64,000 nucleotides of DNA from Chloroflexota bacterium (GTDB lineage Bacteria; Chloroflexota; Anaerolineae; Anaerolineales; Anaerolineaceae): contig SLTK01000009.1 of the NCBI GenBank assembly GCA_004347695.1, positions 258,328 through 322,327 on the forward strand, in the 5' to 3' direction. Made by a program: the position numbers and the translations under genes. Below the pieces are notes generated by a model. It ran no database searches and was not told the DNA's origin. It was given only the letters and a program-made list of their open reading frames with translations. This document shows positions 33,871 to 43,341 of the stretch, one piece after another; within the stretch, counting starts at the first letter, position 1; every line of letters starts with the position of its first letter.

Positions 33871-35346
33871 TCAAGCCCATTCACCTACGGTGTACAGCAG
33901 TGCAAAGTTAGGCAGACGGGCGGTTCCGACCGGAAAACCAGAAATCACAACGACCTGTTTTCCGGTTTCGACGGCTGTGGAGGACAGCAATGCAGCTTCG
34001 ACACTTGAAATCATCGATTCGACCGTAGATGCGAATGGAACCAGGAATGGAATGACACCCCAGAGAAGATTGAGGCGGCGAAAGGTGGTCGGGTTGGGCG
34101 TGAAGGCATAAATGGGCACCTCCGGCCGGCTTTTTGACATGAGAAGCGCTGTGCGGCCGGATTCCGTGAAAACGGTTATACCGGCGACATTACGGTCGTG
34201 AGCCAGTTCACGGGCTGCCTGTGTGATGGAATAGGCATCGTCCTGGTAGGGTTCGTCGGGTTGGGAAAGCGTATGCCCGTATTCGCCGGCGTTGGCCTCT
34301 GCCTGGCAAACGATGGATGCCATCATCTCCACAGCTTCAATCGGGTAGGCGCCGCTGGCAGTTTCGCCTGAAAGCATAACGGCATCGGTGCCGTCGAAGA
34401 TCGCATTAGCCACATCCGAAGCTTCGGCCCGGGTTGGCCGCGGGTTATTGATCATCGAATCCAGCATCTGAGTGGCAGTAATGACCACTTTTGCATGCCG
34501 GTTGGCCATGTCGATGATCTTTTTTTGATAAATGGGCACTTGCGCCGGGGAGGTCTCTACTCCGAGATCGCCGCGCGCTACCATAACGCCATCGGCGGCG
34601 TGGATAATCTCATGCAGGTTATCCAATGCTTCCGGACGTTCCAGCTTGGCAATAATTGGGATGGGCTGATGCCCCGGATCCAACTCATGCATGGCCTGGC
34701 GCACGGATTCGATGTCCGATGCCGTACGCACAAAGCTGATGGCAACCAGATCCACGCCCTGCTTAAGGCCAAATTCAAGGTCAGCGCGATCCTTCTCTGT
34801 GAAGCTGGTGATGCCCAGCTCGGCGCCGGGTAAATTAACGCCCTTATTGGAGGTGAGCAAGCCACCCAGCACAACCCTGGCATGAACCGCCTCCCCATCC
34901 ACGCCGGTTACTTCCATTTCCAGATTACCGTCATCCAACAAAATCCGGCTGCCCGCTTTCACGCCGCGCGCCAGATTGGGCACGTCCATAGGAATCAATG
35001 TGATCGGCTCGCTGGTCATTGTTGAAGATGTTTCCATCGTCTCTACATTAGTCAATGCCACTTTTTGGCCGGCGACCAACTCGATACCGCCCTCCGGCAG
35101 CTTACCAACCCGCAGCTTGGGTCCTTGCAAGTCCTGCAGGATACTGATAGGTTTATTGAGCTCTGCGGCAAGGCGGCGGATGCTTTCGATTTTCTCTTGA
35201 TGCTCGGCATGGGTGCCGTGCGAGAAATTAAGCCGGGCCACATCGATCCCGGCATCGATCAACCGACGCAGCACCGTTTCTTCCTGCGATGAAGGGCCGA
35301 TGGTAGCAACGATTTTTGCTTTTCGGTTTACGGGAGTGGAGGACAT
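33871..35346 (-). CDS. pyk: Pyruvate kinase
   Basis: Converts phosphoenolpyruvate and ADP to pyruvate and ATP in glycolysis. The 491-residue protein has the expected order: RKAKIVATIGPSS, RLNFSHGTH, LQDLQGPKLRVG, KLERPEALDN (catalytic Lys/Glu), MVARGDLGVE, TQMLDSMI, and a C-terminal regulatory domain. The ATG at 35346 starts immediately before the family N-terminus; a TTG 27 bases upstream was not preferred. Confidence 0.96.
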   Translation of the reverse strand: MSSTPVNRKAKIVATIGPSSQEETVLRRLIDAGIDVARLNFSHGTHAEHQEKIESIRRLAAELNKPISILQDLQGPKLRVGKLPEGGIELVAGQKVALTNVETMETSSTMTSEPITLIPMDVPNLARGVKAGSRILLDDGNLEMEVTGVDGEAVHARVVLGGLLTSNKGVNLPGAELGITSFTEKDRADLEFGLKQGVDLVAISFVRTASDIESVRQAMHELDPGHQPIPIIAKLERPEALDNLHEIIHAADGVMVARGDLGVETSPAQVPIYQKKIIDMANRHAKVVITATQMLDSMINNPRPTRAEASDVANAIFDGTDAVMLSGETASGAYPIEAVEMMASIVCQAEANAGEYGHTLSQPDEPYQDDAYSITQAARELAHDRNVAGITVFTESGRTALLMSKSRPEVPIYAFTPNPTTFRRLNLLWGVIPFLVPFASTVESMISSVEAALLSSTAVETGKQVVVISGFPVGTARLPNFALLYTVGEWA

Positions 35347-35392
35347 ATTTTTCAGCCTGAGCAGCGGGCGCAATTGAAGGAATTTTACAACT

Positions 35393-35452
35393 GCAGGCCG
35401 GGATACCGGTCGCCAGAGACAGCCTGAGTGCGAACGGACTGTCCCGGCCTGC
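35393..35452 (-). terminator. Inverted repeat between rocD and pyk
   Basis: GCAGGCCGGGA and TCCCGGCCTGC pair perfectly (11 bases) across a 38-base loop, just after the rocD stop on the minus strand. There is no T-run, so it may be a processing or factor-dependent termination site. Confidence 0.45.
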
Positions 35453-35478
35453 GGTCAGTCAAAAATTTTGGTTTGCGG

Positions 35479-36681
35479 TTAATCCATCATCAAAACGTCG
35501 TAGATACGGGGAATGGCCCAGTCAATTGTCTCTTTATCGATCACCAGCGGCGGCGCAAAGCGAATGATGTGTGAGTGGGTCTCTTTAGCCAGGATGCCTT
35601 TTTGCTGCAGTGCTTCACAGAAGCGCCGCGCGCCGCGAGCTTCCGCTTTGAGTTCGACCCCGATGAACAATCCTTTGCCGCGCACCTCTTTGACGTGCTT
35701 CGAAGGGATCTCTGCCAGCCGTTCCAGGAAGTATTCACCCAATTCGGCCGAATTTTGTACCAGGTTTTCTTCCACGATAACCTTGAGCGATTCGCGGGCG
35801 ACCGCGCAGGCCAATGGGTTTCCGCCAAAAGTGGAACCATGCTCGCCGGGGAGGTACAGGCTCATAATATCGGAATCGGCTAAAACGGCTGATACCGGGT
35901 AGAAACCACCCGCAAGAGCCTTTCCGATGATCACCATATCCGGGCGCACGCCTTCGTGATCGCTGGCAAACAATTTGCCCGTCCGACCAAGACCGGTTTG
36001 AATCTCATCGGCGATCAGCAGCACATTGTTTTTCTTGCAGACCTCGCTGACTTTTTTCAAATAACCGGCTGGCGGGATCAAAACCCCACCTTCGCCCTGG
36101 ATCGGCTCGATCATGACTGCGGCGGTGTTTGGGGTGATGGCTTTCTCAAGCGCGGCCGCATCTCCGTATGGGACGGAGAGGAAACCGGGGGTGAAAGGAC
36201 CAAATGCGTCTTTGTAGAGCGGTTCACTGGAAAACGAAACGATCGAGATTGTGCGCCCGTGGAAATTGCCGTCGGCAACGATAATTTCAGCCTGGTAGTG
36301 TGGAATTTTCTTGACGTCATAGCCCCATTTTCGGGCAACTTTCAGGGCAGTTTCGACGGCTTCGGCGCCGCTGTTCATCGGCAGCGACATCTCGTAGCCG
36401 GTGAGTTCTGATAATTCCTTGTAAAACAAAGGTAGCTGGTCATTGCGGAATGCGCGCGAGGTCAGAGTCACCTTTTCGGCTTGGGCCTTCAGCGCATTCA
36501 GGATGCGGGGGTGGACGTGACCCTGGTTCAGAGCGGAATAAGCGCTGAGACAATCCAGATAGCGGTTTCCTTCGACGTCATACACCCAGACGCCTTCGCC
36601 GCGTTCGATGACCACATCCAGTGGATGATAGTTGTGCGCGCCGTATTTCTCTTCGATTTCGATCAATTCGTGGGTATTCAT
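35479..36681 (-). CDS. rocD: Ornithine aminotransferase
   Basis: A 400-residue class III PLP aminotransferase. [52 protein letters not shown] and [16 protein letters not shown] (Schiff-base Lys) match ornithine-oxo-acid transaminase, which links ornithine to glutamate semialdehyde and proline. It lies 21 bases downstream of argF, giving a compact ornithine branch point. Acetylornithine aminotransferase is the main alternative, but [12 protein letters not shown] near the N-terminus favours RocD. Confidence 0.93.
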   Translation of the reverse strand: MNTHELIEIEEKYGAHNYHPLDVVIERGEGVWVYDVEGNRYLDCLSAYSALNQGHVHPRILNALKAQAEKVTLTSRAFRNDQLPLFYKELSELTGYEMSLPMNSGAEAVETALKVARKWGYDVKKIPHYQAEIIVADGNFHGRTISIVSFSSEPLYKDAFGPFTPGFLSVPYGDAAALEKAITPNTAAVMIEPIQGEGGVLIPPAGYLKKVSEVCKKNNVLLIADEIQTGLGRTGKLFASDHEGVRPDMVIIGKALAGGFYPVSAVLADSDIMSLYLPGEHGSTFGGNPLACAVARESLKVIVEENLVQNSAELGEYFLERLAEIPSKHVKEVRGKGLFIGVELKAEARGARRFCEALQQKGILAKETHSHIIRFAPPLVIDKETIDWAIPRIYDVLMMD

Positions 36682-36702
36682 ACGATCTGCTCCAATGGAT
36701 TT

Positions 36703-37623
36703 CTATTGCATCAAATGAGCCAGAATTGCTTTTTGCGCATGCAGACGATTGTGCGCCTGTGGGAAAAGGCGTGAATGCGGACCATCCGCGACAGCGTCTG
36801 TAATTTCCTGTCCGCGGTGAGCCGGCAGGCAGTGCAGGATAATGACGTCTTTGCGCGCCTCGGAGACCAGTCTCTCGTTTACCTGATAGGGGGGGAAGAC
36901 CAGTTCACGCTTCTTGGATTCCGCCTCCTGCCCCATACTGGTCCAGGTGTCGGTGTAAATGACATGCGCTTCTTTGACTGCCTGGTGCGGGTCACGCAGG
37001 AAGGTTAACTTTGATCCGCTGTCAGCGGCAAATTTCTTTGCCGCGTCAACGGCGGCAGGGATGATATCGTAATCTTCCGGGTTGGCAATAGTGAAATTAG
37101 CGCCCAACCTGGCGGCGATGTGCATCAGGGATACTGCTACGTTGTTGCCGTCGCCAACATAAGTGATATTCAAGCCTTTGAGCGAACCGAATTCCTCGGT
37201 GATGGTGAGCGCGTCCGCCATCGCCTGGCAGGGGTGGTTATAATCGCTCAGCCCGTTAATGATGGGCACTGAAGCCCATTTTGCCAGTTGGAGAATATGG
37301 TCATGGTCGAATACTCGCGCCATAATGGCATCCACATACCCTGAAAGCACCCTGGCCACGTCAGCAATGGATTCGCGCTGGCCAAGCCCGACTTCATTGG
37401 GCGAAAGGTAGAGCGCGTCTCCGCCGAGATGCCGCATGCCCATGTCAAAACTGACCCGGGTGCGCAGGCTTGGCTTTTGGAAGACCATGCCAAGTACCTT
37501 GCCTTTGAGTATGGGGGCATTACCGCCACTCATCCGCTCTTTCTTAAGGCGGACTGCCAGATCGAGTAACCCTTGCAGCTCCGCAGGTGAGTAATCGGCT
37601 ACGGCGAGAAAATCCTTTTTCAT
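36703..37623 (-). CDS. argF: Ornithine carbamoyltransferase
   Basis: Makes citrulline from ornithine and carbamoyl phosphate. The 306-residue protein has the carbamoyl-phosphate motif as [19 protein letters not shown], and the ornithine-binding HCLPAHRG. Biosynthetic (argF) or catabolic (arcB) direction cannot be told from sequence; no arcA or arcC is present nearby. First gene of the argF-rocD unit, and a palindrome overlaps its likely promoter. Confidence 0.95.
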   Translation of the reverse strand: MKKDFLAVADYSPAELQGLLDLAVRLKKERMSGGNAPILKGKVLGMVFQKPSLRTRVSFDMGMRHLGGDALYLSPNEVGLGQRESIADVARVLSGYVDAIMARVFDHDHILQLAKWASVPIINGLSDYNHPCQAMADALTITEEFGSLKGLNITYVGDGNNVAVSLMHIAARLGANFTIANPEDYDIIPAAVDAAKKFAADSGSKLTFLRDPHQAVKEAHVIYTDTWTSMGQEAESKKRELVFPPYQVNERLVSEARKDVIILHCLPAHRGQEITDAVADGPHSRLFPQAHNRLHAQKAILAHLMQ

Positions 37624-37654
37624 AATCTCTCCTGATCCTGATGATGGGTTTGGG

Positions 37655-37673
37655 TACTACCGTGTGTAGTATA
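37655..37673 (-). promoter_or_regulatory. argF promoter -10 box overlapped by a palindrome
   Basis: On the minus strand TATACT (37673-37668) lies about 45 bases before the argF ATG. The inverted repeat TACTAC-CGTGT-GTAGTA (37655-37671) overlaps it and may be an operator. It does not look like an ArgR box. The -35 is weak. Confidence 0.45.
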
Positions 37674-37931
37674 TCATAGGGCTGGCTGAACGATTAATGC
37701 GAAAAACAATCACCACGGGGGCATAACGCACATGGAGAAGATCAAAATCTTTGTCCGGTACAAATCGATAAAGACAGGCACAGCTACCGCTCGTTACGTT
37801 CACTTGCAGAGCACCCTGCGGGTGCGGGCGAGAATGCAAACCGAGTTCGCGAACCGTCCCTGTCGGCAAGTTAAGGCCGAATTGAACGACACAGATAAAG
37901 ACAGGTAAAATTAGGGAAATCGGAGAAATTA
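37674..37931. repeat. Intergenic segment bounded by a 12-base direct repeat
   Basis: GATAAAGACAGG occurs at 37767-37778 and 37894-37905, 127 bases apart. Between them is a palindromic GCACCCTGCGGGTGC. No gene is apparent. The direct repeats may be remains of a small insertion or a duplicated regulatory site for ctaA. Confidence 0.4.
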
Positions 37932-38936
37932 ATGATGCGAAAGCAAGGAGAGCCAGTGACGAGGCAACGAAAATTCGCGATTTATGCCTGGAGCGTATTT
38001 TTTTATAACCTGCTGGTGATTGCCTGGGGAGCTTATGTGCGTGCGACAGGTTCCGGGGCAGGCTGCGGCGCGCACTGGCCGTTGTGCAATGGCGTGATCA
38101 TTCCGCGTGAGCCACGGATTGAAACCATAGTCGAATTCTCGCACCGAGTTTCGAGTGGGTTGACGCTTGTGCTGGTCGCCATCCTGGTTATCTGGGCGTG
38201 GCGGGCTTTCGGCAAAAGCAGTCTGGTTCGCAAGGCGGCAGTTTTTGCGGTCGTGTTTACCTTGACCGAAGCGCTGGTTGGCGCAGGGCTGGTGCTGTTT
38301 GAACTGGTCGCAGAAAACACCTCGCTCACCCGCGCGTTTTCGATGATGGTGCACCTGGTCAATACTTACCTGTTGCTCGGGGCGTTGACATTAACCGCCT
38401 GGTGGGCAGCACGGGGCGAGCCTGAGCGGTTGGCATGGCCTGGAATAAACGGCATTATCCTGGTTGTGGGCCTGGTTGGAATGTTGGTGCTTGGGGCAAG
38501 CGGAGCGGTCACAGCGCTGGGCGATACCCTTTTTCCGGCTGCCTCGCTGGCTGAAGGTATTCAGCAAGACCTCTCACCGACAGCACATTTTTTGATCCGG
38601 TTGAGGGTGCTACACCCGGTAATTGCCGCGTCCGTTGGGGTTTATCTGCTGGCAGCCGTATTCTGGCTAAGGAGCGGCCGCCGGATGACCATTCAAACCA
38701 AAATTACCAATTTGTTGATCGGCCTGTTTGCCTGCCAACTGGCGCTGGGCATCCTTAACATCTATTTATTGGCGCCTGTGTGGCTGCAAATGATCCACCT
38801 GGTGATGTCGGACTTAATCTGGGCCGCTTTGGTCCTGGCGACCGAGAGCTGGTTTGGCTTCCGCGCTGTGCTTGAACGCCCGGCGAACCAACCCGTCGAA
38901 GTAAGCATAGAAAGCGCCGCGTCCGAAAATCCGTAA
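37932..38936 (+). CDS. ctaA: Haem A synthase-like protein (COX15/CtaA)
   Basis: A 334-residue membrane protein with eight predicted helices. GAYVRATGSGAGC, WPLCNG (cysteine pair), EFSHRVSSG, MVHLVNTYLL, LHPVIAASVG and MIHLVMSDL supply the conserved His residues that bind haems in COX15/CtaA. It oxidises haem O to haem A for aa3-type oxidases. No ctaB or oxidase subunits are in the window. The last 123 bases overlap, in opposite orientation, the 3' end of the SDR gene. Confidence 0.9.
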   Translation: MMRKQGEPVTRQRKFAIYAWSVFFYNLLVIAWGAYVRATGSGAGCGAHWPLCNGVIIPREPRIETIVEFSHRVSSGLTLVLVAILVIWAWRAFGKSSLVRKAAVFAVVFTLTEALVGAGLVLFELVAENTSLTRAFSMMVHLVNTYLLLGALTLTAWWAARGEPERLAWPGINGIILVVGLVGMLVLGASGAVTALGDTLFPAASLAEGIQQDLSPTAHFLIRLRVLHPVIAASVGVYLLAAVFWLRSGRRMTIQTKITNLLIGLFACQLALGILNIYLLAPVWLQMIHLVMSDLIWAALVLATESWFGFRAVLERPANQPVEVSIESAASENP

Positions 38937-39686
38937 AAGGACGTACAGGAATTTGATGTCGTTTCCCGGGAGAATCAGGTACTTGCTGCGCGCTGCCTGC
39001 TCCAATATTTCTTTGGCTACCTGTTCCGGCTGCATCAAACCGCCGACCTGATTGATCATGCGGGTAATTTCCGGCTTGAATTGATTTTCGTAGGCCAGTT
39101 GCGGTGTATCGGTATCGGCCGGGAGAACCAGCGACACCTGGATACCGAAGGGTTTCAGTTCCATTCGCAGGGCTTCCGAGAGGCCGTTCACCGCTGACTT
39201 GGATGCGCCATAGGCGGAATAGCCGTAAAAAACGAACAGGCCTGCACCGGAGGAAATGTTGATAATGCTGCCGGAGCGGCGATGGATCATGCCGGGTACC
39301 AGAGTTTTCAGGACATAAACGGTGCCGAAATAGTTGATATCCATGTTCCAGCGGAAAATATCCGTGGGTAATTCATGGAAGGCGCCCGGGTGGGTGACGC
39401 CGGCGCAATTGACCACGATATCCGGTAATCCCCGATCGGCAATCAAACCTTTTAGAGTGGAACTGATTTCCTGCTCCTGCGAGACATCAGCCGCCAGGAT
39501 TTGAACGAAGGTGTCAGCGTTGCGTGCTTTTTGAATTTCCTGCTGCGCCTGCTCCAATACTTCCAAACGCCTACCCAAAATGGTGACATGGGCGCCATGG
39601 CTGGCAGCCAGTTTGGCGACAGCCAGCCCAATGCCGGACGAGCCGCCGGTGACGAGAACGTGTTTATTGACGTATGAATTTTTCAT
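38814..39686 (-). CDS. SDR oxidoreductase, 3-ketodihydrosphingosine reductase-like
   Basis: A 290-residue short-chain dehydrogenase: TGGSSGIG cofactor loop (about 14-21), NCAGVTHPG, NISSGAG, catalytic YGASK (Tyr-x3-Lys), and a C-terminal hydrophobic tail (FLYVLLRIFGRGAFYAYF) that resembles the membrane-associated end of KDSR-type reductases. Role in sphingolipid-like or other lipid synthesis is inferred. Its final 41 codons lie opposite the end of ctaA. Confidence 0.82.
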   Translation of the reverse strand: MKNSYVNKHVLVTGGSSGIGLAVAKLAASHGAHVTILGRRLEVLEQAQQEIQKARNADTFVQILAADVSQEQEISSTLKGLIADRGLPDIVVNCAGVTHPGAFHELPTDIFRWNMDINYFGTVYVLKTLVPGMIHRRSGSIINISSGAGLFVFYGYSAYGASKSAVNGLSEALRMELKPFGIQVSLVLPADTDTPQLAYENQFKPEITRMINQVGGLMQPEQVAKEILEQAARSKYLILPGNDIKFLYVLLRIFGRGAFYAYFDGLVRRAFKHSAEAKPALGRQDQSGPD

Positions 39687-39707
39687 AGGGTATGGTTTGC
39701 TTGAGCG

Positions 39708-39932
39708 TTAATGATGACCGCAGGATGAACACGACCCGCCCGCACAGTTACCACATCCACCGGATGCAGCGAGCGTTTGGCCGCCGGAAGTGGCATTAAA
39801 CAACGATAAGGCGCGCTGAGTATTCGAACCATGACACTTTTTGCAGGTGATGGCTACATCGGCGTCTTTCATTGGGCGCAGCGCCTCAAAGCGCGTACCG
39901 CATTCCTGGCAAACATATTCATAAATTGGCAT
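39708..39932 (-). CDS. FmdB family zinc-ribbon protein
   Basis: A 74-residue protein starting MPIYEYVCQECG and containing ITCKKCHGS, the four cysteines of the FmdB/CxxC_CxxC_SSSS regulatory zinc ribbon. The tail is Gly/Cys/Ser-rich (CGNCAGGSCSSCGHH), a common feature of this family. Function is not established; some members affect expression of amidase genes. Confidence 0.9.
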   Translation of the reverse strand: MPIYEYVCQECGTRFEALRPMKDADVAITCKKCHGSNTQRALSLFNATSGGQTLAASGGCGNCAGGSCSSCGHH

Positions 39933-39964
39933 AGGCGGGCTCCGGGCATAAAAATAACAACGGT

Positions 39965-40675
39965 TTATTGTAGCGTGCTTACCTGATGGGGGTCAAGCGA
40001 ATTTTCGCGAATGAGATACGCATGCCGCAAGGTGTATACCGCGATACCAAAGGCGACCGCAACGTTGAGCGAGCGTTTATAACCTTGCATGGGAATCCAA
40101 AAGCTTTGGTCGCAGAGTTCCTGAATACCCGGATCGATGCCGCTAACCTCATTGCCCACTACCAGCAGCGCAGGTTGAACGGCTGTTTCCGGCGGAATAT
40201 CGAAGAGCGAAACGGCCCCCGGGAGAATTTCAAGCGCCCAAATTTGCAGCCCGCGGGCTTTACATTCTTGGACCGCTGTCAGACCGTTGGTATGGTAGCT
40301 CCAGGGGACGGCAAATTCAGCGCCCAGCGAGACCTTGGCAATACGCGGGTTATCTGGCTGCGGTGTGATGCCCCCCAGATGTGCATGACTGACCCCGGCG
40401 CCATCTGAGGTGCGCAGCATGGCGCCAACGTTGAATGTGGAGCGGATGTTGTCGAGCAGAACCTCAAGATGTGGTTGCGGACTGACGGCTTTTTGGCGTG
40501 GATTGTGACTGGCAACTTCATCCCGGGTGACCAGCAAATGCGTCGGTGATTTGCAGCGCGGGCAGAGCAGCCATCCCGCCTTTTCGACGGGTGCAGGAAA
40601 CCGCAGCGAGCAGTTCGGGTTGCTGCATTGGAAAAATCGAAGGTCGTGCTTTGCAGGGGATTCGGATGCCGGCAT
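39965..40675 (-). CDS. TrmH (SpoU) family RNA methyltransferase with N-terminal zinc ribbon
   Basis: A 236-residue protein from the ATG at 40675. The N-terminus has paired cysteines (CSNPNC, then CPRC about 20 residues on) that likely bind zinc. The SPOUT domain has NIRSTFNVGAMLRTSDGAG, VVGNEVSGID and IPMQGYKRSLNVAVAFGI, the three TrmH motifs of 2'-O-ribose methylation in tRNA or rRNA. The frame is open upstream, but that region overlaps the DUF2344 gene, so the start after its stop is preferred. No strong ribosome-binding site is seen. Confidence 0.85.
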   Translation of the reverse strand: MPASESPAKHDLRFFQCSNPNCSLRFPAPVEKAGWLLCPRCKSPTHLLVTRDEVASHNPRQKAVSPQPHLEVLLDNIRSTFNVGAMLRTSDGAGVSHAHLGGITPQPDNPRIAKVSLGAEFAVPWSYHTNGLTAVQECKARGLQIWALEILPGAVSLFDIPPETAVQPALLVVGNEVSGIDPGIQELCDQSFWIPMQGYKRSLNVAVAFGIAVYTLRHAYLIRENSLDPHQVSTLQ

Positions 40676-40688
40676 TGTTTTTGGGACG

Positions 40689-41327
40689 TCAGTCTGTGAA
40701 GTAAATCCGCGTCCGCATGTAGCGCACATCGAAAGGTGCGTATCCGAGTGCAGCAACGACTTCTTCCGGACGACCGGTGGCGCCCTGCCGCGCAGATAGT
40801 TGCATGCACAGCCCGGTATTGTGAGCGGAATCGGCCGGCAGGACATCCAGAGCTTCGATCAACGGACGTAGATCATAATCCCTGTCACGGCGGGAACGCA
40901 GCAACTGCGGCGTGTTGAGTAATGCAAACACCCTGGAAGCAAGCTGGTCAGCGTCGATCGGATCGATCCATTCAGCCAGGTACTCCGTGGCGGTGACGCG
41001 GCCTGCCAGGGTGGCCTCGGTTAAATCCACCTCTTCCACAGCGGCTATCTCAATCCCCGGATACGGCATGACCTGCAGCGAGCGGGTAATGTCATCCGGG
41101 CGCAGTGTATCATCGTCCAGGTAGATGTCGGCCAGTTCTGCTTGCGAGAGGAAGCCCAATGGCAGCGGGCAGGCTTGCTGGATGCGAGGCTGGGGATGAA
41201 AGCCCTGCGAGTATGCGACGGGCAAGCCAGCGCGGCGCAGGTAGCGCTCCCAGATTTTCTGGATATCCAGATTGCCGGTGTAGCGCAGCGGCGCAGTCTT
41301 GCGGTAGGTGATCCGGCAGCGCATCAT
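40689..41327 (-). CDS. DUF2344 / TIGR03936 protein (radical SAM-associated)
   Basis: A 212-residue protein with MRCRITYRKTAPLRYTGNLD and GLPVAYSQGFHPQPRI, the DUF2344 signature. The family is normally fused to, or next to, TIGR03960 radical SAM proteins; here it is separate and overlaps the SAM gene's stop in an ATGA junction, so the two are translationally coupled. Exact reaction unknown. ATG at 41327 or 41324 is possible. Confidence 0.88.
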   Translation of the reverse strand: MMRCRITYRKTAPLRYTGNLDIQKIWERYLRRAGLPVAYSQGFHPQPRIQQACPLPLGFLSQAELADIYLDDDTLRPDDITRSLQVMPYPGIEIAAVEEVDLTEATLAGRVTATEYLAEWIDPIDADQLASRVFALLNTPQLLRSRRDRDYDLRPLIEALDVLPADSAHNTGLCMQLSARQGATGRPEEVVAALGYAPFDVRYMRTRIYFTD

Positions 41328-43240
41328 GATGCGACGGGTTCCAGCACCGCTTTTTTCTTCCGGATAGGCACTTCCGGGCACATCCATTGTTTGCCAGGAT
41401 TTGTGCGGCGCAGCTCGGCAAAAGTTGGTAGAATGCCGCAAGCGAGGCAGCTCTCGCGGCAGTCGCTGCGGAAGGATTGCGTTTGGCTGGCGCGGTATTC
41501 ACCCAATAAGAAGGACTTGCGTACGCCCGGTGAGATGTGATCCCAGGGAAAGATTTCATCTTCGGCGCGCATACGGTGCGTGTAGAATGCCGGATCGATC
41601 CCCGCCTGTTCGAAGGCGGCCTGCCAGATTTCATAGCGGTATTGATCCTGCCAGGCGTCGAATTTCGCGCCGTTCCGCCAGGCGTTGTAGATCACCTCGG
41701 CCATCCTGCGGTCGCCGCGGGAGAGCCAGGCTTCCAACAGGGTATCTTTGGGACTGGTCCAGGTCATTTTAAGGCCCGGTCCGCGCAATTCACTACGCAA
41801 CAGTTCTTGTTTGGCCTGGATTTGTTTTGGTGTATCACAGGGCGCCCACTGGAAGGGGGTATGCGGCTTGGGGACAAAAGTGCTGACTCCGGCATGCAAT
41901 ACCGCGCGTTTGCCAATGATCTTGCGCCCTTCGGCGATGACTGCCTTGCATAAATCGACGATGGCGCGGACGTCATCCAGCGTTTCGGAGGGATGCCCGA
42001 TCATGAAGTAGAGCTTGATGGTGGACCAGCCGCGAGAGTAAATGGCGCGAGCGGTCTCGAGCAATTGATCAGCCGCGATTGGTTTGTTGATGGTTGCGCG
42101 CATGCGGTCGGTGGCAGCCTCGGGAGCCAGCGTGAAGCCGCCCTGACGCGAACCTTTGAGTTTGTCCATCAGATCGATTGAGAAGGTCTCAATACGCAGC
42201 GAGGGCAGGGAAATGGTCAGGTGGTTCTCGCTGGCATGCTTGCTGACCTGGTCAACCAGGTCAACGATTTGCGTATAGTCAGATGAGGAGAGCGATAGCA
42301 GCGCAACTTCTTCATAACCGGTCTGTTTGAGAGCGGTTTGCACCGCTTGCAGAATCTCTCCGACCGGGCGTTCTCGCACCGGCCGGTTGATAAAGCCGGC
42401 ATGACAGAAGCGGCAGCCGCGGGTGCAGCCACGCATGATCTCGACGGCCACCCGGTTATGCACCACGTCGATGGACGGCACAATGAAATTTGTGGGCGGG
42501 GGCGGCAGTTTGGCGACGATGCGCTTGGTGATCCTGCGCGGCGCTGCCGGGTCAAGCGGACGAAGCTCACGCAGCGTGCCGTCCGGGTGGTAATCCGGCT
42601 CATATAAGGCAGGGACGTACACTCCGGAAACTTGCGCCAGCGCTTTAAGCAGCGTAGCGCGCGGCTGACCGCTGCGTTTCCAGGCCTGGTAAGCATTTAC
42701 GATATCGTGGATCATTTCCTCGCCCTCGCCAATGGCAAAGGCATCGATGAAAGCTGACATAGGCTCGGGATTGTAGCAGGCATGCCCGCCGGCAATTACC
42801 AGCGGGTGCTGATCCGAGCGATGCGCAGCGTATAACGGAATACCCGCCAGGTCGAGCAGGTTGAGCGTGTTGGTATACAGCGTCTCGTACGGCAAGGTGA
42901 GAGCCAGAATATCGAAGTCAGCGATTGGACGGTGAGACTCAAGCGCATACAAAGGGATGCTCGATTTGCGTATAGCCAATTCCATGTCCGTCCAGGGGCT
43001 GTAAACCCGTTCGGCAAAGACATCCTCGCGGGCGTTTAGGGTTTGATACAGAATGGCCAGCCCGAGGTTCGGCAGGCCAAGGTCATAAATATCCGGGAAG
43101 GCGAGCGCGATATGTGTCTCAACGCCGTCCCAGTCTTTGACGATCTGGTTGAGTTCACCGCCAACATAACGACCGGGTTTTTGAACGGTGGGCAGGATGC
43201 GTTCCAGCTGCTTTTGCAGCATCGTATGGTCAAATGTCAT
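41324..43240 (-). CDS. TIGR03960 family radical SAM protein
   Basis: A 638-residue protein from the ATG at 43240 (GGAG upstream). The N-terminal B12-binding-like part (about 1-230) is followed by the radical SAM core with CTRGCRFCHAG (CxxxCxxC, [4Fe-4S]) and downstream TLAPEAATDRMR. The C-terminal part has a cysteine pair (CRESCLACG). The family is conserved in Chloroflexota, Firmicutes and others and is thought to act in RNA or ribosome modification, but the substrate is unproven. Coupled to DUF2344. Confidence 0.9.
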   Translation of the reverse strand: MTFDHTMLQKQLERILPTVQKPGRYVGGELNQIVKDWDGVETHIALAFPDIYDLGLPNLGLAILYQTLNAREDVFAERVYSPWTDMELAIRKSSIPLYALESHRPIADFDILALTLPYETLYTNTLNLLDLAGIPLYAAHRSDQHPLVIAGGHACYNPEPMSAFIDAFAIGEGEEMIHDIVNAYQAWKRSGQPRATLLKALAQVSGVYVPALYEPDYHPDGTLRELRPLDPAAPRRITKRIVAKLPPPPTNFIVPSIDVVHNRVAVEIMRGCTRGCRFCHAGFINRPVRERPVGEILQAVQTALKQTGYEEVALLSLSSSDYTQIVDLVDQVSKHASENHLTISLPSLRIETFSIDLMDKLKGSRQGGFTLAPEAATDRMRATINKPIAADQLLETARAIYSRGWSTIKLYFMIGHPSETLDDVRAIVDLCKAVIAEGRKIIGKRAVLHAGVSTFVPKPHTPFQWAPCDTPKQIQAKQELLRSELRGPGLKMTWTSPKDTLLEAWLSRGDRRMAEVIYNAWRNGAKFDAWQDQYRYEIWQAAFEQAGIDPAFYTHRMRAEDEIFPWDHISPGVRKSFLLGEYRASQTQSFRSDCRESCLACGILPTFAELRRTNPGKQWMCPEVPIRKKKAVLEPVAS

Positions 43241-43341
43241 TATTTCTCCGCGATACCGGTAAATAAGGGGAAGTCCATGCCAAAGGGAGCGCTCCAATTG
43301 TACCCGATTCTGTCCGAAATAACGCGCTCGCCTGGTATTTG

